Source of the DNA: Chitinophagaceae bacterium
Lineage (GTDB): Bacteria > Bacteroidota > Bacteroidia > Chitinophagales > Chitinophagaceae
Reading direction: 5' to 3'
DNA: 37,717 bases
NCBI GenBank assembly: GCA_025934485.1
Contig: JAICXX010000042.1
Location: 1-37,717 of the forward strand
Positions 8,779 to 16,533 of the stretch are shown in pieces. The first letter of the stretch is position 1; the number at the start of each line of letters is the position of its first letter. The notes beneath the pieces are model-generated. The model was given only the letters and a program-made list of their open reading frames with translations. It had not been told where the DNA came from and did no database searches. The translations under genes and the position numbers were made by a program.

Positions 8779-10434
8779 ATGGAGCCCATCATAGAGTGCG
8801 TCCCTAATTTCAGCGAAGGCCGCAGGCCGGAAGTGATCAAACAGATTACCGATGTCATCGAAACGGTGCCGGGCGTCCGGCTGTTGAATGTCGACCCCGG
8901 AAAAGCCACTAACCGGACCGTGGTCACCTTTGTCGGATCGCCGGCTGCCGTGGTGGAAGCGGCTTTCCGCGCCATCCGGACGGCGGGGGAGGTCATCGAC
9001 ATGCGGGGACACAAAGGCGAGCATCCGCGAATGGGCGCCACCGATGTCTGCCCGCTGATCCCCGTGGCGGGCATCTCCATGGAAGAGACGGCAGCATGGG
9101 CGCAACGGCTGGCCGAACGGGTGGGGGAAGAATTAAACCTGCCGGTCTATCTCTATGAGGCCGCACAACCGGACAAGAACCGGAACAATCTCTCCGTGAT
9201 CCGCGCCGGTGAATACGAAGGGTTCTTCAAAAAGATCCGTCTGCCGGAATGGAAACCCGATTTCGGTCCCGCCGAGTTCGACGCCCGGCGTGGCGCCGCC
9301 GTGATCGGCGCACGGGATTTCCTGGTAGCCTATAATGTCAACCTCAATACCACGTCTACCCGCCGGGCCAATGCGATCGCGTTTGATGTCAGAGAGGCCG
9401 GCCGCACCGTGCCGCAACCCGATGGCACAAAGACTCAAATCCCCGGAACCCTGAAAGCGGTGAAAGCCATCGGCTGGTATATCGAAGAATATGGTGTCGC
9501 CCAGATCTCGATGAACCTCACCAATCTTCGGGTAACGCCCGTGCACCAGGCCTTCGACGAGGTCTGCCGCGCCGCCACGGAGCGGGGTATCCGCGTCACG
9601 GGCAGCGAGCTCGTGGGTTTGATCCCGCTTCAGGCGATGCTGGATGCCGGACGATATTTCCTCGAAAAACAACAGCGGAGTGTTGGGGTTTCTGAAAAAG
9701 AGCTGATCCGCATCGCGATCTTATCCATGGGCCTGGACGAACTGGGGCCTTTTAATCCCGAAGAACGGATCATCGAATATTTATTACGTCACCCGGCCGA
9801 CGAAAAGCTCATCCGGATGTCGCTCGCTAATTTCGCCGACGAAACAGCCAGCGAAAGCCCGGCCCCCGGCGGAGGATCGATCGCTGCCTATGTGGGTTCG
9901 CTCGGCGCCGCATTGGGCGCCATGGTGGCCAATCTCAGCGCACATAAAAAAGGGTGGGATGACCGCTGGGCGGAGTTTAGCGTCTGGGCGGCAAAGGGAC
10001 AGCAATATAAAGACGAGCTCCTTCGACTCGTGGATGCCGACACCCGCGCCTTCAACGCTATCATGAGCGCATTCGGCTTGCCCAAAGGCACACCCGAAGA
10101 AAAAGCGGCCCGCCATGAAGCCATACAGACGGCTACCAAAACGGCCATCGAAGTGCCTTTCCACGTCATGGAGACGGCCCACGCTTCGCTCGAATTGATC
10201 AGCGCCATGGCGGCCGATGGCAACCCCAACTCCGTATCCGACGCGGGCGTCGGCGCGCTTTGCGTCCGGACCGCGGTGCATGGGGCGTTCCTCAATGTGC
10301 GCATCAATGCTTCCGGGTATGCCGATAAAGCCTTCGTCGCCGATGTCCTCGCCCGCGGGAAGGCGATCGCGGAAAAGACCGATGCCGCAGAACGCGAGAT
10401 CATGGCGATTGTCCATACTAAAATTGACAATTAG
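8779..10434 (+). CDS. ftcD: Formiminotransferase-cyclodeaminase (bifunctional)
   Basis: A two-domain enzyme of histidine degradation, 551 aa. The N-terminal formiminotransferase part (about 1-330; IECVPNFSEGRRPEVI at the start, HKGEHPRMGATDVCPLIPV with the catalytic His region near residue 78) moves the formimino group of formiminoglutamate to tetrahydrofolate. The C-terminal cyclodeaminase part (about 340-551; SPAPGGGSIAAYVGSLGAAL, SVSDAGVGALCVRTA) converts formimino-THF to methenyl-THF with release of ammonia. The fusion resembles the animal enzyme and is usual in Bacteroidota. It works downstream of HutI, encoded 2.4 kb upstream, and feeds one-carbon metabolism. ATG 8779 places the conserved EPIIECVPNFSEG at the N-terminus. 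The 3' end faces the patatin gene with 23 nt between the stops and no obvious terminator. Confidence 0.95.
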   Translation: MEPIIECVPNFSEGRRPEVIKQITDVIETVPGVRLLNVDPGKATNRTVVTFVGSPAAVVEAAFRAIRTAGEVIDMRGHKGEHPRMGATDVCPLIPVAGISMEETAAWAQRLAERVGEELNLPVYLYEAAQPDKNRNNLSVIRAGEYEGFFKKIRLPEWKPDFGPAEFDARRGAAVIGARDFLVAYNVNLNTTSTRRANAIAFDVREAGRTVPQPDGTKTQIPGTLKAVKAIGWYIEEYGVAQISMNLTNLRVTPVHQAFDEVCRAATERGIRVTGSELVGLIPLQAMLDAGRYFLEKQQRSVGVSEKELIRIAILSMGLDELGPFNPEERIIEYLLRHPADEKLIRMSLANFADETASESPAPGGGSIAAYVGSLGAALGAMVANLSAHKKGWDDRWAEFSVWAAKGQQYKDELLRLVDADTRAFNAIMSAFGLPKGTPEEKAARHEAIQTATKTAIEVPFHVMETAHASLELISAMAADGNPNSVSDAGVGALCVRTAVHGAFLNVRINASGYADKAFVADVLARGKAIAEKTDAAEREIMAIVHTKIDN

Positions 10435-10457
10435 ACGCTTATAATTGCCCTTCGGTC

Positions 10458-12731
10458 CTAGAACGGTATCCCAATATTCAGATACCCCAGTACCGAACGC
10501 GACTGATCGCAATACATCGCGCTGAGCTCGAGCGGGCCAAGCGCGAAATTATACGTAAACGTCAGCGCATACCCGGACAGGAAATCCGGTGTCGTAAAGA
10601 AATTGCTCTTGTTGATGAAGTTGTTGAACAACACATTCGCCTTGCCGGTGATGAGGACGTTGTTGAAAAGCTGATACCGCAATGCGAGGGCGCCTTCGGC
10701 AATACTCGCGGAATAGAATGTTCCTTCGCGAAGACCGGCGAAGGTCACCTGGTTATGGAACTGGTCGGTGAGCCCGCCGATGGAGAACTCGTTCATAATG
10801 TTGTTACGATAATGCAAGTTCAACCCGCCTTGCAGATGGGCCTCCAGCGTATAGCGTTCTGCCACCCGGACGTATTGATCATAATTGACGAGGAAACGCT
10901 CATAGGGAGCCGAAGAAAAGCTGGTGTCGCTCAGGGGTTGGCTGCCGGCGAAATATTGCACCCGCGGATCCTGATCGAAGACATGATCCGCCTCCATGTT
11001 TAATTTGAACCCGCGCTTGGGGTACACGGGCCGGTCGAGCGTGTTGCTACGGACAAAAGCATAGCTCGTAAAAAAATTGTTATCCCCTTTGAAATCGAGA
11101 CTCGAGGTGATCGAAGGATCGTATTCGGTGTATTCCCAGCGGCTTCCCAGCCCAATGGTCAGGTTGCGGTTGGTGGAATAGCCGAAATGGCTGTCCATGC
11201 GGAAATAGCTCTGGCCATAAAGCCCGGCCTCCTTATACTTATTATTATAAGTGGTGATCTGGAAATGATCGTACTGCGGCGCGACGGAGAAGGTGAAGTT
11301 GGCGCGGCGGCTGAAATATTGCAGATGTTCCGCGCGCATGCGGAAGTTCTGACCGATATTGACGGTGACCAGGTCGCGCGAGGTCGGCGTAAAGAAATCG
11401 CGGCTGGTGAGATTGAGGATCGCGCTGATGCCGCTGAACTGGTTGTAGTTGAGCCCGATCTTGGCGAAGGTCAGCGGATTTTCTTCTACCTCGAAATCGA
11501 CACGGCTGCTGCCGTCGGGTTGTGGCGCCAGCGAATAGGTGATGCGGTCATAGTAGCGGGTACCAAAGGCACGGCGGACCATCCGGGAAAGATCGTGGGC
11601 GGTGTAATAGTGGTTGGTCTCCAGGTTCATGCTCTGGATAAAAAATCCCTGACTGGTGTTCTTTAGCCCTTTGACGGTAAAGGCGGAGACCTTCACCGGA
11701 AAGACGGAAGGCAAACGATCCTTCACGATCTCCTGCGGGCCATAGATCGCATTCAGCGAATCGGCGAGCGCTTTCAGCCGGGGATAAAGCTTTCGCCCTT
11801 CTTTAAGCCCTTCTTCGATAATCGCATTTGCCTCCCCGAAATTACCCATGCCGTATTTGTCGAGCGGCTGATGGACATAAATGGTACAAAGCGGGATCTC
11901 GGTTCGGGTATCCGCCGCCTCGCGGAAAAAGGCGACCTGCAACAGGACCTGCAAGGCATTGGTTACCTGGTCGGGCGTCTTGGGCGGCCCGGAGAGATCG
12001 CTGCCGATCACGATGTCGGCGCCCATTGCCCGCACATCCCGAACGGGAAAGTTCCGGACCACGCCGCCATCGACCAGTTTGCGCCCGCCATATTCCACAG
12101 CGGTAAAAACGCTGGGGATGGCCATGCTCGCGCGCAGGGCCGACACGATCTCGCCTGTATCCAGCACTACGGCTTCCCCCGTGCTGATATCGGTGGCGAT
12201 ACATTTAAAAGGGATGGAGAAATGCGAGAAGTCCTTGATGTTGTATACCGGCCGGAACAGCTCCGAGAATTTCAGCCAGAGCTCCTGTCCTTCGATGACG
12301 CCGGTAGCGAAACGGAACCAGTGGTCCACCCAAGGCAGCTCCACATCGTATTTGCCATATTCATCCTTTTCGTCCATGATCATCGCCCGCATGGAGCTCT
12401 GGTTGGAGAGCAACAGGTCCCAGTCGATATGCCTGGCTATCTTTTCGATGCTGTCCGCGGAATACCCGATGGCATACAGGCCACCCATGATGCTGCCCAT
12501 GCTGGTTCCCGTGATATAGTCGACTTTGAGTCCGGCAGAGTCGATGGCCTTGAGGATGCCGATATGCGCCAGCCCTTTGGCGCCGCCGCCACTCAGCACC
12601 AAGCCTATCTTCGGCCGCTGCCTCACCGGTGAGGCGGCTGGCCGGGCGGCGGTGTCCTGCGCCGATGCCCCACTTCCATAGAGAAGGAAGAAGAACACAC
12701 AGAAGGCTGGGAGATAAGGGGGCTTTTTCAT
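10458..12731 (-). CDS. Patatin-like phospholipase fused to an Omp85-type barrel
   Basis: A 757-aa protein with a signal peptide (MKKPPYLPAFCVFFFLLYGS up to ASAQ). Residues about 40-240 are a patatin lipase: oxyanion loop GGGAKG at 48-53, nucleophile GTSMG with Ser77, and the catalytic DGG with Asp221. A POTRA-like segment follows (VSAFTVKGLKNTSQGFF to VDFEVEENP), then a surface-antigen/Omp85-like beta barrel that ends in GYLNIGIPF with a terminal Phe, as outer-membrane proteins do. This is the PlpD-like type Vd autotransporter architecture, so the lipase is probably exported through or held at the outer membrane. I chose ATG 12731 because it starts a clean signal peptide. The frame can be extended to a TTG overlapping the ABC-F stop codon, which is less likely. 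It lies 77 nt behind the ABC-F gene and may share its transcript. Confidence 0.88.
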   Translation of the reverse strand: MKKPPYLPAFCVFFFLLYGSGASAQDTAARPAASPVRQRPKIGLVLSGGGAKGLAHIGILKAIDSAGLKVDYITGTSMGSIMGGLYAIGYSADSIEKIARHIDWDLLLSNQSSMRAMIMDEKDEYGKYDVELPWVDHWFRFATGVIEGQELWLKFSELFRPVYNIKDFSHFSIPFKCIATDISTGEAVVLDTGEIVSALRASMAIPSVFTAVEYGGRKLVDGGVVRNFPVRDVRAMGADIVIGSDLSGPPKTPDQVTNALQVLLQVAFFREAADTRTEIPLCTIYVHQPLDKYGMGNFGEANAIIEEGLKEGRKLYPRLKALADSLNAIYGPQEIVKDRLPSVFPVKVSAFTVKGLKNTSQGFFIQSMNLETNHYYTAHDLSRMVRRAFGTRYYDRITYSLAPQPDGSSRVDFEVEENPLTFAKIGLNYNQFSGISAILNLTSRDFFTPTSRDLVTVNIGQNFRMRAEHLQYFSRRANFTFSVAPQYDHFQITTYNNKYKEAGLYGQSYFRMDSHFGYSTNRNLTIGLGSRWEYTEYDPSITSSLDFKGDNNFFTSYAFVRSNTLDRPVYPKRGFKLNMEADHVFDQDPRVQYFAGSQPLSDTSFSSAPYERFLVNYDQYVRVAERYTLEAHLQGGLNLHYRNNIMNEFSIGGLTDQFHNQVTFAGLREGTFYSASIAEGALALRYQLFNNVLITGKANVLFNNFINKSNFFTTPDFLSGYALTFTYNFALGPLELSAMYCDQSRSVLGYLNIGIPF

Positions 12732-12808
12732 CCGGAGTTTACGTCTTTCCAATGGTCGGATGGAACCTCGCGGCTGATCCCCGAAAAGGCCAGAAGTTGA
12801 GCTCGGTT

Positions 12809-14818
12809 TCAAAGTGTTTTTTCTAGTTCCATGATCTTCTCGAACACCTGTTCGTATTGCCGGTTAGCTTTGCCCAACTCGTCACTGGCCTTTTTATAGT
12901 CTGCTTCCGCGGCGACGAACTTATTCTTATCCGAGTACGTGGCAGGATCGGCCAGAGATGCTTCCAGCTTATCTTTTTGCCCGGTGAGCTCGGCGATCTT
13001 TTGTTCCAGCTCCTGGAAAAGCCGCTGTTGCTTTTGCAGCTCCTTCTTGGCTTCTTTGTTGATGGGAGCCGCTGGCACGGGCGGTTTTGACGTGGGGCCC
13101 GGGGCAGCAGGGGCTGATTTGACAACCGGTGTCGCTTGCTGGGCCGGTTTGCCGGCGGGCTGAGCCGGTGCTTGCGCCGGTGTCGCAGAGGCCGTCGCGG
13201 CGGCCTGTTTCGCAGCCACATTTCGTTCCTTCCACTCCACCCATTCCGTATAGGTTCCTTTGAACTCGCGGATCTTATGGTCGTCGATCTCCCAGATCTT
13301 GTTAGCGGTCTTCGAGATAAAATAGCGGTCGTGGCTTACCAGCAGGATACTACCCTCGTATTTGTTCAGGGCATCGATCAGAAGATCGCAGGAGTGCATA
13401 TCCAGGTGGTTGGTAGGTTCATCAAGCAAAAGGAAATTGGCTTTGCTCACGATGGTCTTGGCCAACGCGATCCGGGCTTTTTCTCCACCGCTCAGCACCT
13501 TGATCTTTTTGTCGATATCATCTCCGCTAAAGAGAAAACACCCGAGAAGCGCGCGCAACTCCATATCGGTCTTTTGACTACCGCAGGTCTGCATTTCCTC
13601 GAGTAGGGTGTTGGTACCATCCAATGCCTCCATCTGGTGCTGGGCATAAAAGCTCTCCTCGACGTTGTGGCCCCAGATGCGTTCGCCTTCGAAAGGCTCT
13701 ACACCGGCTACCATCCGCAACAGGGTAGATTTCCCCTTTCCATTGGCACCGATCAGCGCGATCTTGTCACCCCGGTCGATCTCGGCGGAGGCATCCTCGA
13801 CGATGGTGAGTTTTGAGAATTTCTTCGTGGCATGTTTGAGGGTCGCCAAAACCCGGCCCGGTGTCTTGTCTACCCGGAAATTGATCCTGATATTGGGTCG
13901 CTCGATCTCTGTCTCCTCGATGCGCTCGATCTTGTCCAGCCGCTTCATGGCGCTCTGCGCGGCGGCGGCTTTGCTGGCTTTGGCCTTGAAGCGCTCGATA
14001 AAGCGCTCCTGTTGGCGGATATAATCCTGCTGGTTGGCAAAAGCCTGCTGCTGCAGCTCCACGCGTAGCGCCTTTTCGGTCTCGTAATAGCTATAGTTCC
14101 CCTTATAGATATGCAATTCCTTTTGATATACTTCCACTATCTTGGTCACCATGCGGTCCAGGAAATATTTATCGTGGCTCACGATGACCACCGAGCCCTG
14201 ATAGTGCTGCAGGTATTTCTCCAGCCATTCGATGGAGGGAAGATCCATGTGGTTGGTCGGTTCGTCCAGCAGCAGCAGATCGGGCTGTTGAAGGATCATC
14301 TTGGCCAGGAGCACGCGCATCCGCCAGCCACCACTGAATTCGAGAAAGGGTCGCTGCAGATCGGCATTGGCGAAACCAAGCCCCTGGAGGATCTCTTCCG
14401 TCCGGTGATGGATCGTATAACCGTCGAGGGTATCCATTTCGTGAAGCGCGTCGGTATACTGGATCAGAAGATCGTTGTTCTCATGGTCCTGTTCCAGCTT
14501 TTTGCCGAGCTCCTCGATCTCTTTCTCTAGTTGTAGCACCCGCTCAAAGGCGGTCATCGCTACCTCGAGGATCGATCCGTCCGTCTCGAAGCTCAAAAGG
14601 TCCTGGTGCAAATAGCCGATAGTCGTGCTTCGGCTTCGCTCCACCGTTCCTTCCGACGGCGAATACTGTCCAACGAATAATTTTAATAAAGTGGATTTTC
14701 CTGTTCCGTTGTAACCGATCAACCCGATGCGTTCGTTGGGTTGGATATGCCAGGTGGCGTTCTTTACGATGACCCGGGCTCCGAATTCAAAAGTGACGTT
14801 CTGCAGTCCTGCTAACAT
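12809..14818 (-). CDS. ABC-F family ATPase with C-terminal coiled coil
   Basis: A soluble 669-aa protein with two ABC domains and no membrane segments. Each domain has a Walker A (GYNGTGKST; GANGKGKST), a signature (FSGGWRMRVLLAK; LSGGEKARIALAK) and a Walker B (LLLLDEPTNHMD; FLLLDEPTNHLD). The charged helical linker between them (QQDYIRQQERFIERFKAKA region) is the P-site tRNA interaction motif of ABC-F translation factors. After the second domain come a low-complexity Ala/Pro/Gln stretch (APAQPAGKPAQQ) and a Lys/Glu-rich coiled coil, as in Uup-like members. These proteins act on the ribosome. Whether this one resolves stalling or gives antibiotic protection cannot be told. ATG 14818 fits the family start MLAGLQNVTFEFG; an upstream extension would run through the repeat region at 14874-14962. 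Confidence 0.92.
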   Translation of the reverse strand: MLAGLQNVTFEFGARVIVKNATWHIQPNERIGLIGYNGTGKSTLLKLFVGQYSPSEGTVERSRSTTIGYLHQDLLSFETDGSILEVAMTAFERVLQLEKEIEELGKKLEQDHENNDLLIQYTDALHEMDTLDGYTIHHRTEEILQGLGFANADLQRPFLEFSGGWRMRVLLAKMILQQPDLLLLDEPTNHMDLPSIEWLEKYLQHYQGSVVIVSHDKYFLDRMVTKIVEVYQKELHIYKGNYSYYETEKALRVELQQQAFANQQDYIRQQERFIERFKAKASKAAAAQSAMKRLDKIERIEETEIERPNIRINFRVDKTPGRVLATLKHATKKFSKLTIVEDASAEIDRGDKIALIGANGKGKSTLLRMVAGVEPFEGERIWGHNVEESFYAQHQMEALDGTNTLLEEMQTCGSQKTDMELRALLGCFLFSGDDIDKKIKVLSGGEKARIALAKTIVSKANFLLLDEPTNHLDMHSCDLLIDALNKYEGSILLVSHDRYFISKTANKIWEIDDHKIREFKGTYTEWVEWKERNVAAKQAAATASATPAQAPAQPAGKPAQQATPVVKSAPAAPGPTSKPPVPAAPINKEAKKELQKQQRLFQELEQKIAELTGQKDKLEASLADPATYSDKNKFVAAEADYKKASDELGKANRQYEQVFEKIMELEKTL

Positions 14819-14873
14819 GGATGCAAAAATATGTAAAAAACAGACAGTCCGTGCTGCAACCGGGCCATCGGCG

Positions 14874-14962
14874 AAGGTTGCGAACCTTCCCGAGCAAAGC
14901 GAAGGGAACGAACGTGGGGCGCACCGGTGGTGCGCGCCGAAGTTCCTTGCCAGTGGCAAGGA
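14874..14962. repeat. Array of short 3-nt-loop hairpins upstream of the DUF3347 gene
   Basis: Three perfect hairpins lie in a row: AAGGTT-gcg-AACCTT (14874-14888), GCGCACC-ggt-GGTGCGC (14919-14935) and TCCTTGCC-agt-GGCAAGGA (14944-14962). A weaker TTCCC/GGGAA pair lies at 14887-14908. The pieces between them carry GCGAAGG, GCGAAGGG, GCCGAAG and GCGAAG. The array fills the divergent gap between the ABC-F gene and the DUF3347 gene. None has a T-tract, so they do not look like terminators. Confidence 0.65.
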
Positions 14963-14998
14963 GCGAAGTGCTGCAGACTTTCGATGTTTGGCGCCGAA

Positions 14999-15020
14999 GG
15001 TTTATATTTGTGCATAAACC
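14999..15020 (+). promoter_or_regulatory. -7 element enclosed by an inverted repeat (DUF3347 gene)
   Basis: GGTTTAT (14999-15005) and ATAAACC (15014-15020) form a 7-bp inverted repeat. TATATTTG (15003-15010), a TAnnTTTG match, spans the left arm and the loop. The expected start site lies in the right arm, leaving a leader of about 40 nt before ATG 15057. The left arm would not be transcribed, so the dyad most likely acts as DNA. Confidence 0.5.
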
Positions 15021-15056
15021 TGAAGGTGCAAATCACTTCGGTAAAAATCCCTATAA

Positions 15057-15653
15057 ATGAAGAAAATCATCTTGTTGATCGTTGTTTTCTTAGCTGCCTG
15101 TTTCCTTGCTTACAAGTTGTTGTCCGACAAACCGGTGCATGTAGAAGCACCTAAGGACCAGGCGCTTCGGATCTCCAAGAATTCACCTGCATTTAACAAT
15201 GCTTTCGATTCGCTGCTCGATCAATATTTCATCATGCGGGATGCGCTGGTCGACGCGGATTCGCTGAAGGCGGATCAGGCTGCCTACCGCCTGGGGAACA
15301 AGGCGGACAGTCTGCCGACACAGCTGCTGAAAGCGGATTCCAGCATTGTCCTTACCGCCAGGAGCCTTGCCGCCGCCATGAGCGGTGATGCCAAAGGGTT
15401 TTCCGGCGAGACCGGTCTCGATGGCCGGCGGCAATCGTTCAATGTCCTCACCGACGAGCTGTACAACCTTGTGCGCACCGTTCGTTATGACGAAAATAAG
15501 ATCTATCATATCCGCTGTCCCATGGCTTTCAAGGATAGCACCGAAGGTTTCTGGCTGAGCCAGACCACGCAGATCGTAAATCCTTACCTGGGAAGAAAGG
15601 ATCCCAGCATGCTCGTTTGCGGCGAGGTGATCGACAGCTTCCCGGGGAAATAA
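15057..15653 (+). CDS. DUF3347 domain-containing membrane-anchored or lipoprotein
   Basis: A 198-aa protein with a hydrophobic N-terminus (MKKIILLIVVFLAACFLAYK). LAAC at 12-15 could be a lipobox, although the hydrophobic stretch continues and a plain N-terminal anchor is possible. The rest matches my recollection of DUF3347: a helical part with FDSLLDQYFIMRDALVDAD, then the signature IRCPMAF, EGFWLSQTTQIVNPYLG and MLVCGEVID. The domain is often found in Bacteroidota next to, or fused with, metal-efflux periplasmic proteins. The Cys/Met-containing CPM and MLVCG motifs would suit a copper or other soft-metal ligand, but that is inference. Its stop codon is one base from the stop of the convergent gene at 15655, with no terminator between them. 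Confidence 0.75.
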   Translation: MKKIILLIVVFLAACFLAYKLLSDKPVHVEAPKDQALRISKNSPAFNNAFDSLLDQYFIMRDALVDADSLKADQAAYRLGNKADSLPTQLLKADSSIVLTARSLAAAMSGDAKGFSGETGLDGRRQSFNVLTDELYNLVRTVRYDENKIYHIRCPMAFKDSTEGFWLSQTTQIVNPYLGRKDPSMLVCGEVIDSFPGK

Positions 15654-15654
15654 T

Positions 15655-16533
15655 TTACGGTCTGTACACAAAATGCACAGCCGCGCTTCTGTCCAGGGAA
15701 GAAGACATGAACACCTCGAATTTCTGGGAGCCCGCGGTCACCATCATCAGCGCGGTATTGGGCGGGATATCGCCCAGGTTATCGGCATACATCACGAGCT
15801 CGTATTCTACATTCGGGAAGGCATTGAAATGAATAGTCAGGGGCTTGTCGGTTAACATTTGCCGGTAGAGCAGTAATTTTCCGTTGATCAGCACCGTGAT
15901 GGTGTCATGGTCGATCTCGGCATTGTCGTAGAAATCGATCTTGAGATCCGGGGTGCTCACCGTGACCGTTTTCACCACCTCTTTTTCCCGGGGTTGCAGA
16001 TGCAGGGTGGCCTGCACCAACGAAAGGCTATCGTTTTGGACCACATCGGCGGGAAAGTCGCTGGTCGTCGCTTTCTTCAAGGCGATCTTTCCTGGTGGAC
16101 ACACGAGCCGTTTTTCCGAATAGAGGCCCTTCCAGTCGCCGACGAGCTCTTCGACATCGCCGGTCCTCGACCAGGTGAGATCGTATGTCTTCATACAGGG
16201 CAAACAGTCCGCAGGGATCTCGGCCGTCAGCACCTTGTCTTCGATAAGGACCAGGCGGTGGGTGCGGCCATTGTATCGACCGGTAAAACTCATCTTTACG
16301 AAATGGCTCTTATCGTAATAATCATAGGCCCTGCCGGTGATGCGATCGCCTGTGAAGGTTATTTGCAGTTCCAGCGAATAGTTGGGATAGCAGCCGCCAG
16401 GCCCCTGCGTCAGCGTCCCTTTCCAGATGCCATTGAGGTCTTCGGCGTCATTCGCCCCTTCCGCGCGCAAAATGCCCGTCGATGCCAGGAGCAGCACCGC
16501 GATCAATCCACGTATGAAAGTTCTATTTCGCAT
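15655..16533 (-). CDS. Secreted two-domain protein, paralogue of its upstream neighbour
   Basis: A 292-aa protein with a signal peptide (RGLIAVLLLASTGILRAEG). I do not recognise a named family. The N-terminal half looks like a small beta domain (LNGIWKGTLTQGPGGCYPNY; RTGDVEELVGDWKGLYSEKR) with several Cys that could form disulphides (CYPNY, DCLPCMK, VCPP). The C-terminal module (about residues 190-290) contains LKIDFYDNAEIDHDTITVLI, MLTDKPLTIHF and IPPNTALMMVTAG. It aligns by eye with the end of the protein encoded at 16523-17716. The two genes overlap by 11 nt, so translation is probably coupled and the products may act together in the periplasm or at the cell surface. The 3' end abuts the DUF3347 gene. 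Confidence 0.75.
   Translation of the reverse strand: MRNRTFIRGLIAVLLLASTGILRAEGANDAEDLNGIWKGTLTQGPGGCYPNYSLELQITFTGDRITGRAYDYYDKSHFVKMSFTGRYNGRTHRLVLIEDKVLTAEIPADCLPCMKTYDLTWSRTGDVEELVGDWKGLYSEKRLVCPPGKIALKKATTSDFPADVVQNDSLSLVQATLHLQPREKEVVKTVTVSTPDLKIDFYDNAEIDHDTITVLINGKLLLYRQMLTDKPLTIHFNAFPNVEYELVMYADNLGDIPPNTALMMVTAGSQKFEVFMSSSLDRSAAVHFVYRP

Noticed and set aside
14819..14959. 47-codon N-terminal extension of the ABC-F protein
   Set aside because: It reads through the hairpin array, and family members start at the position of ATG 14818.
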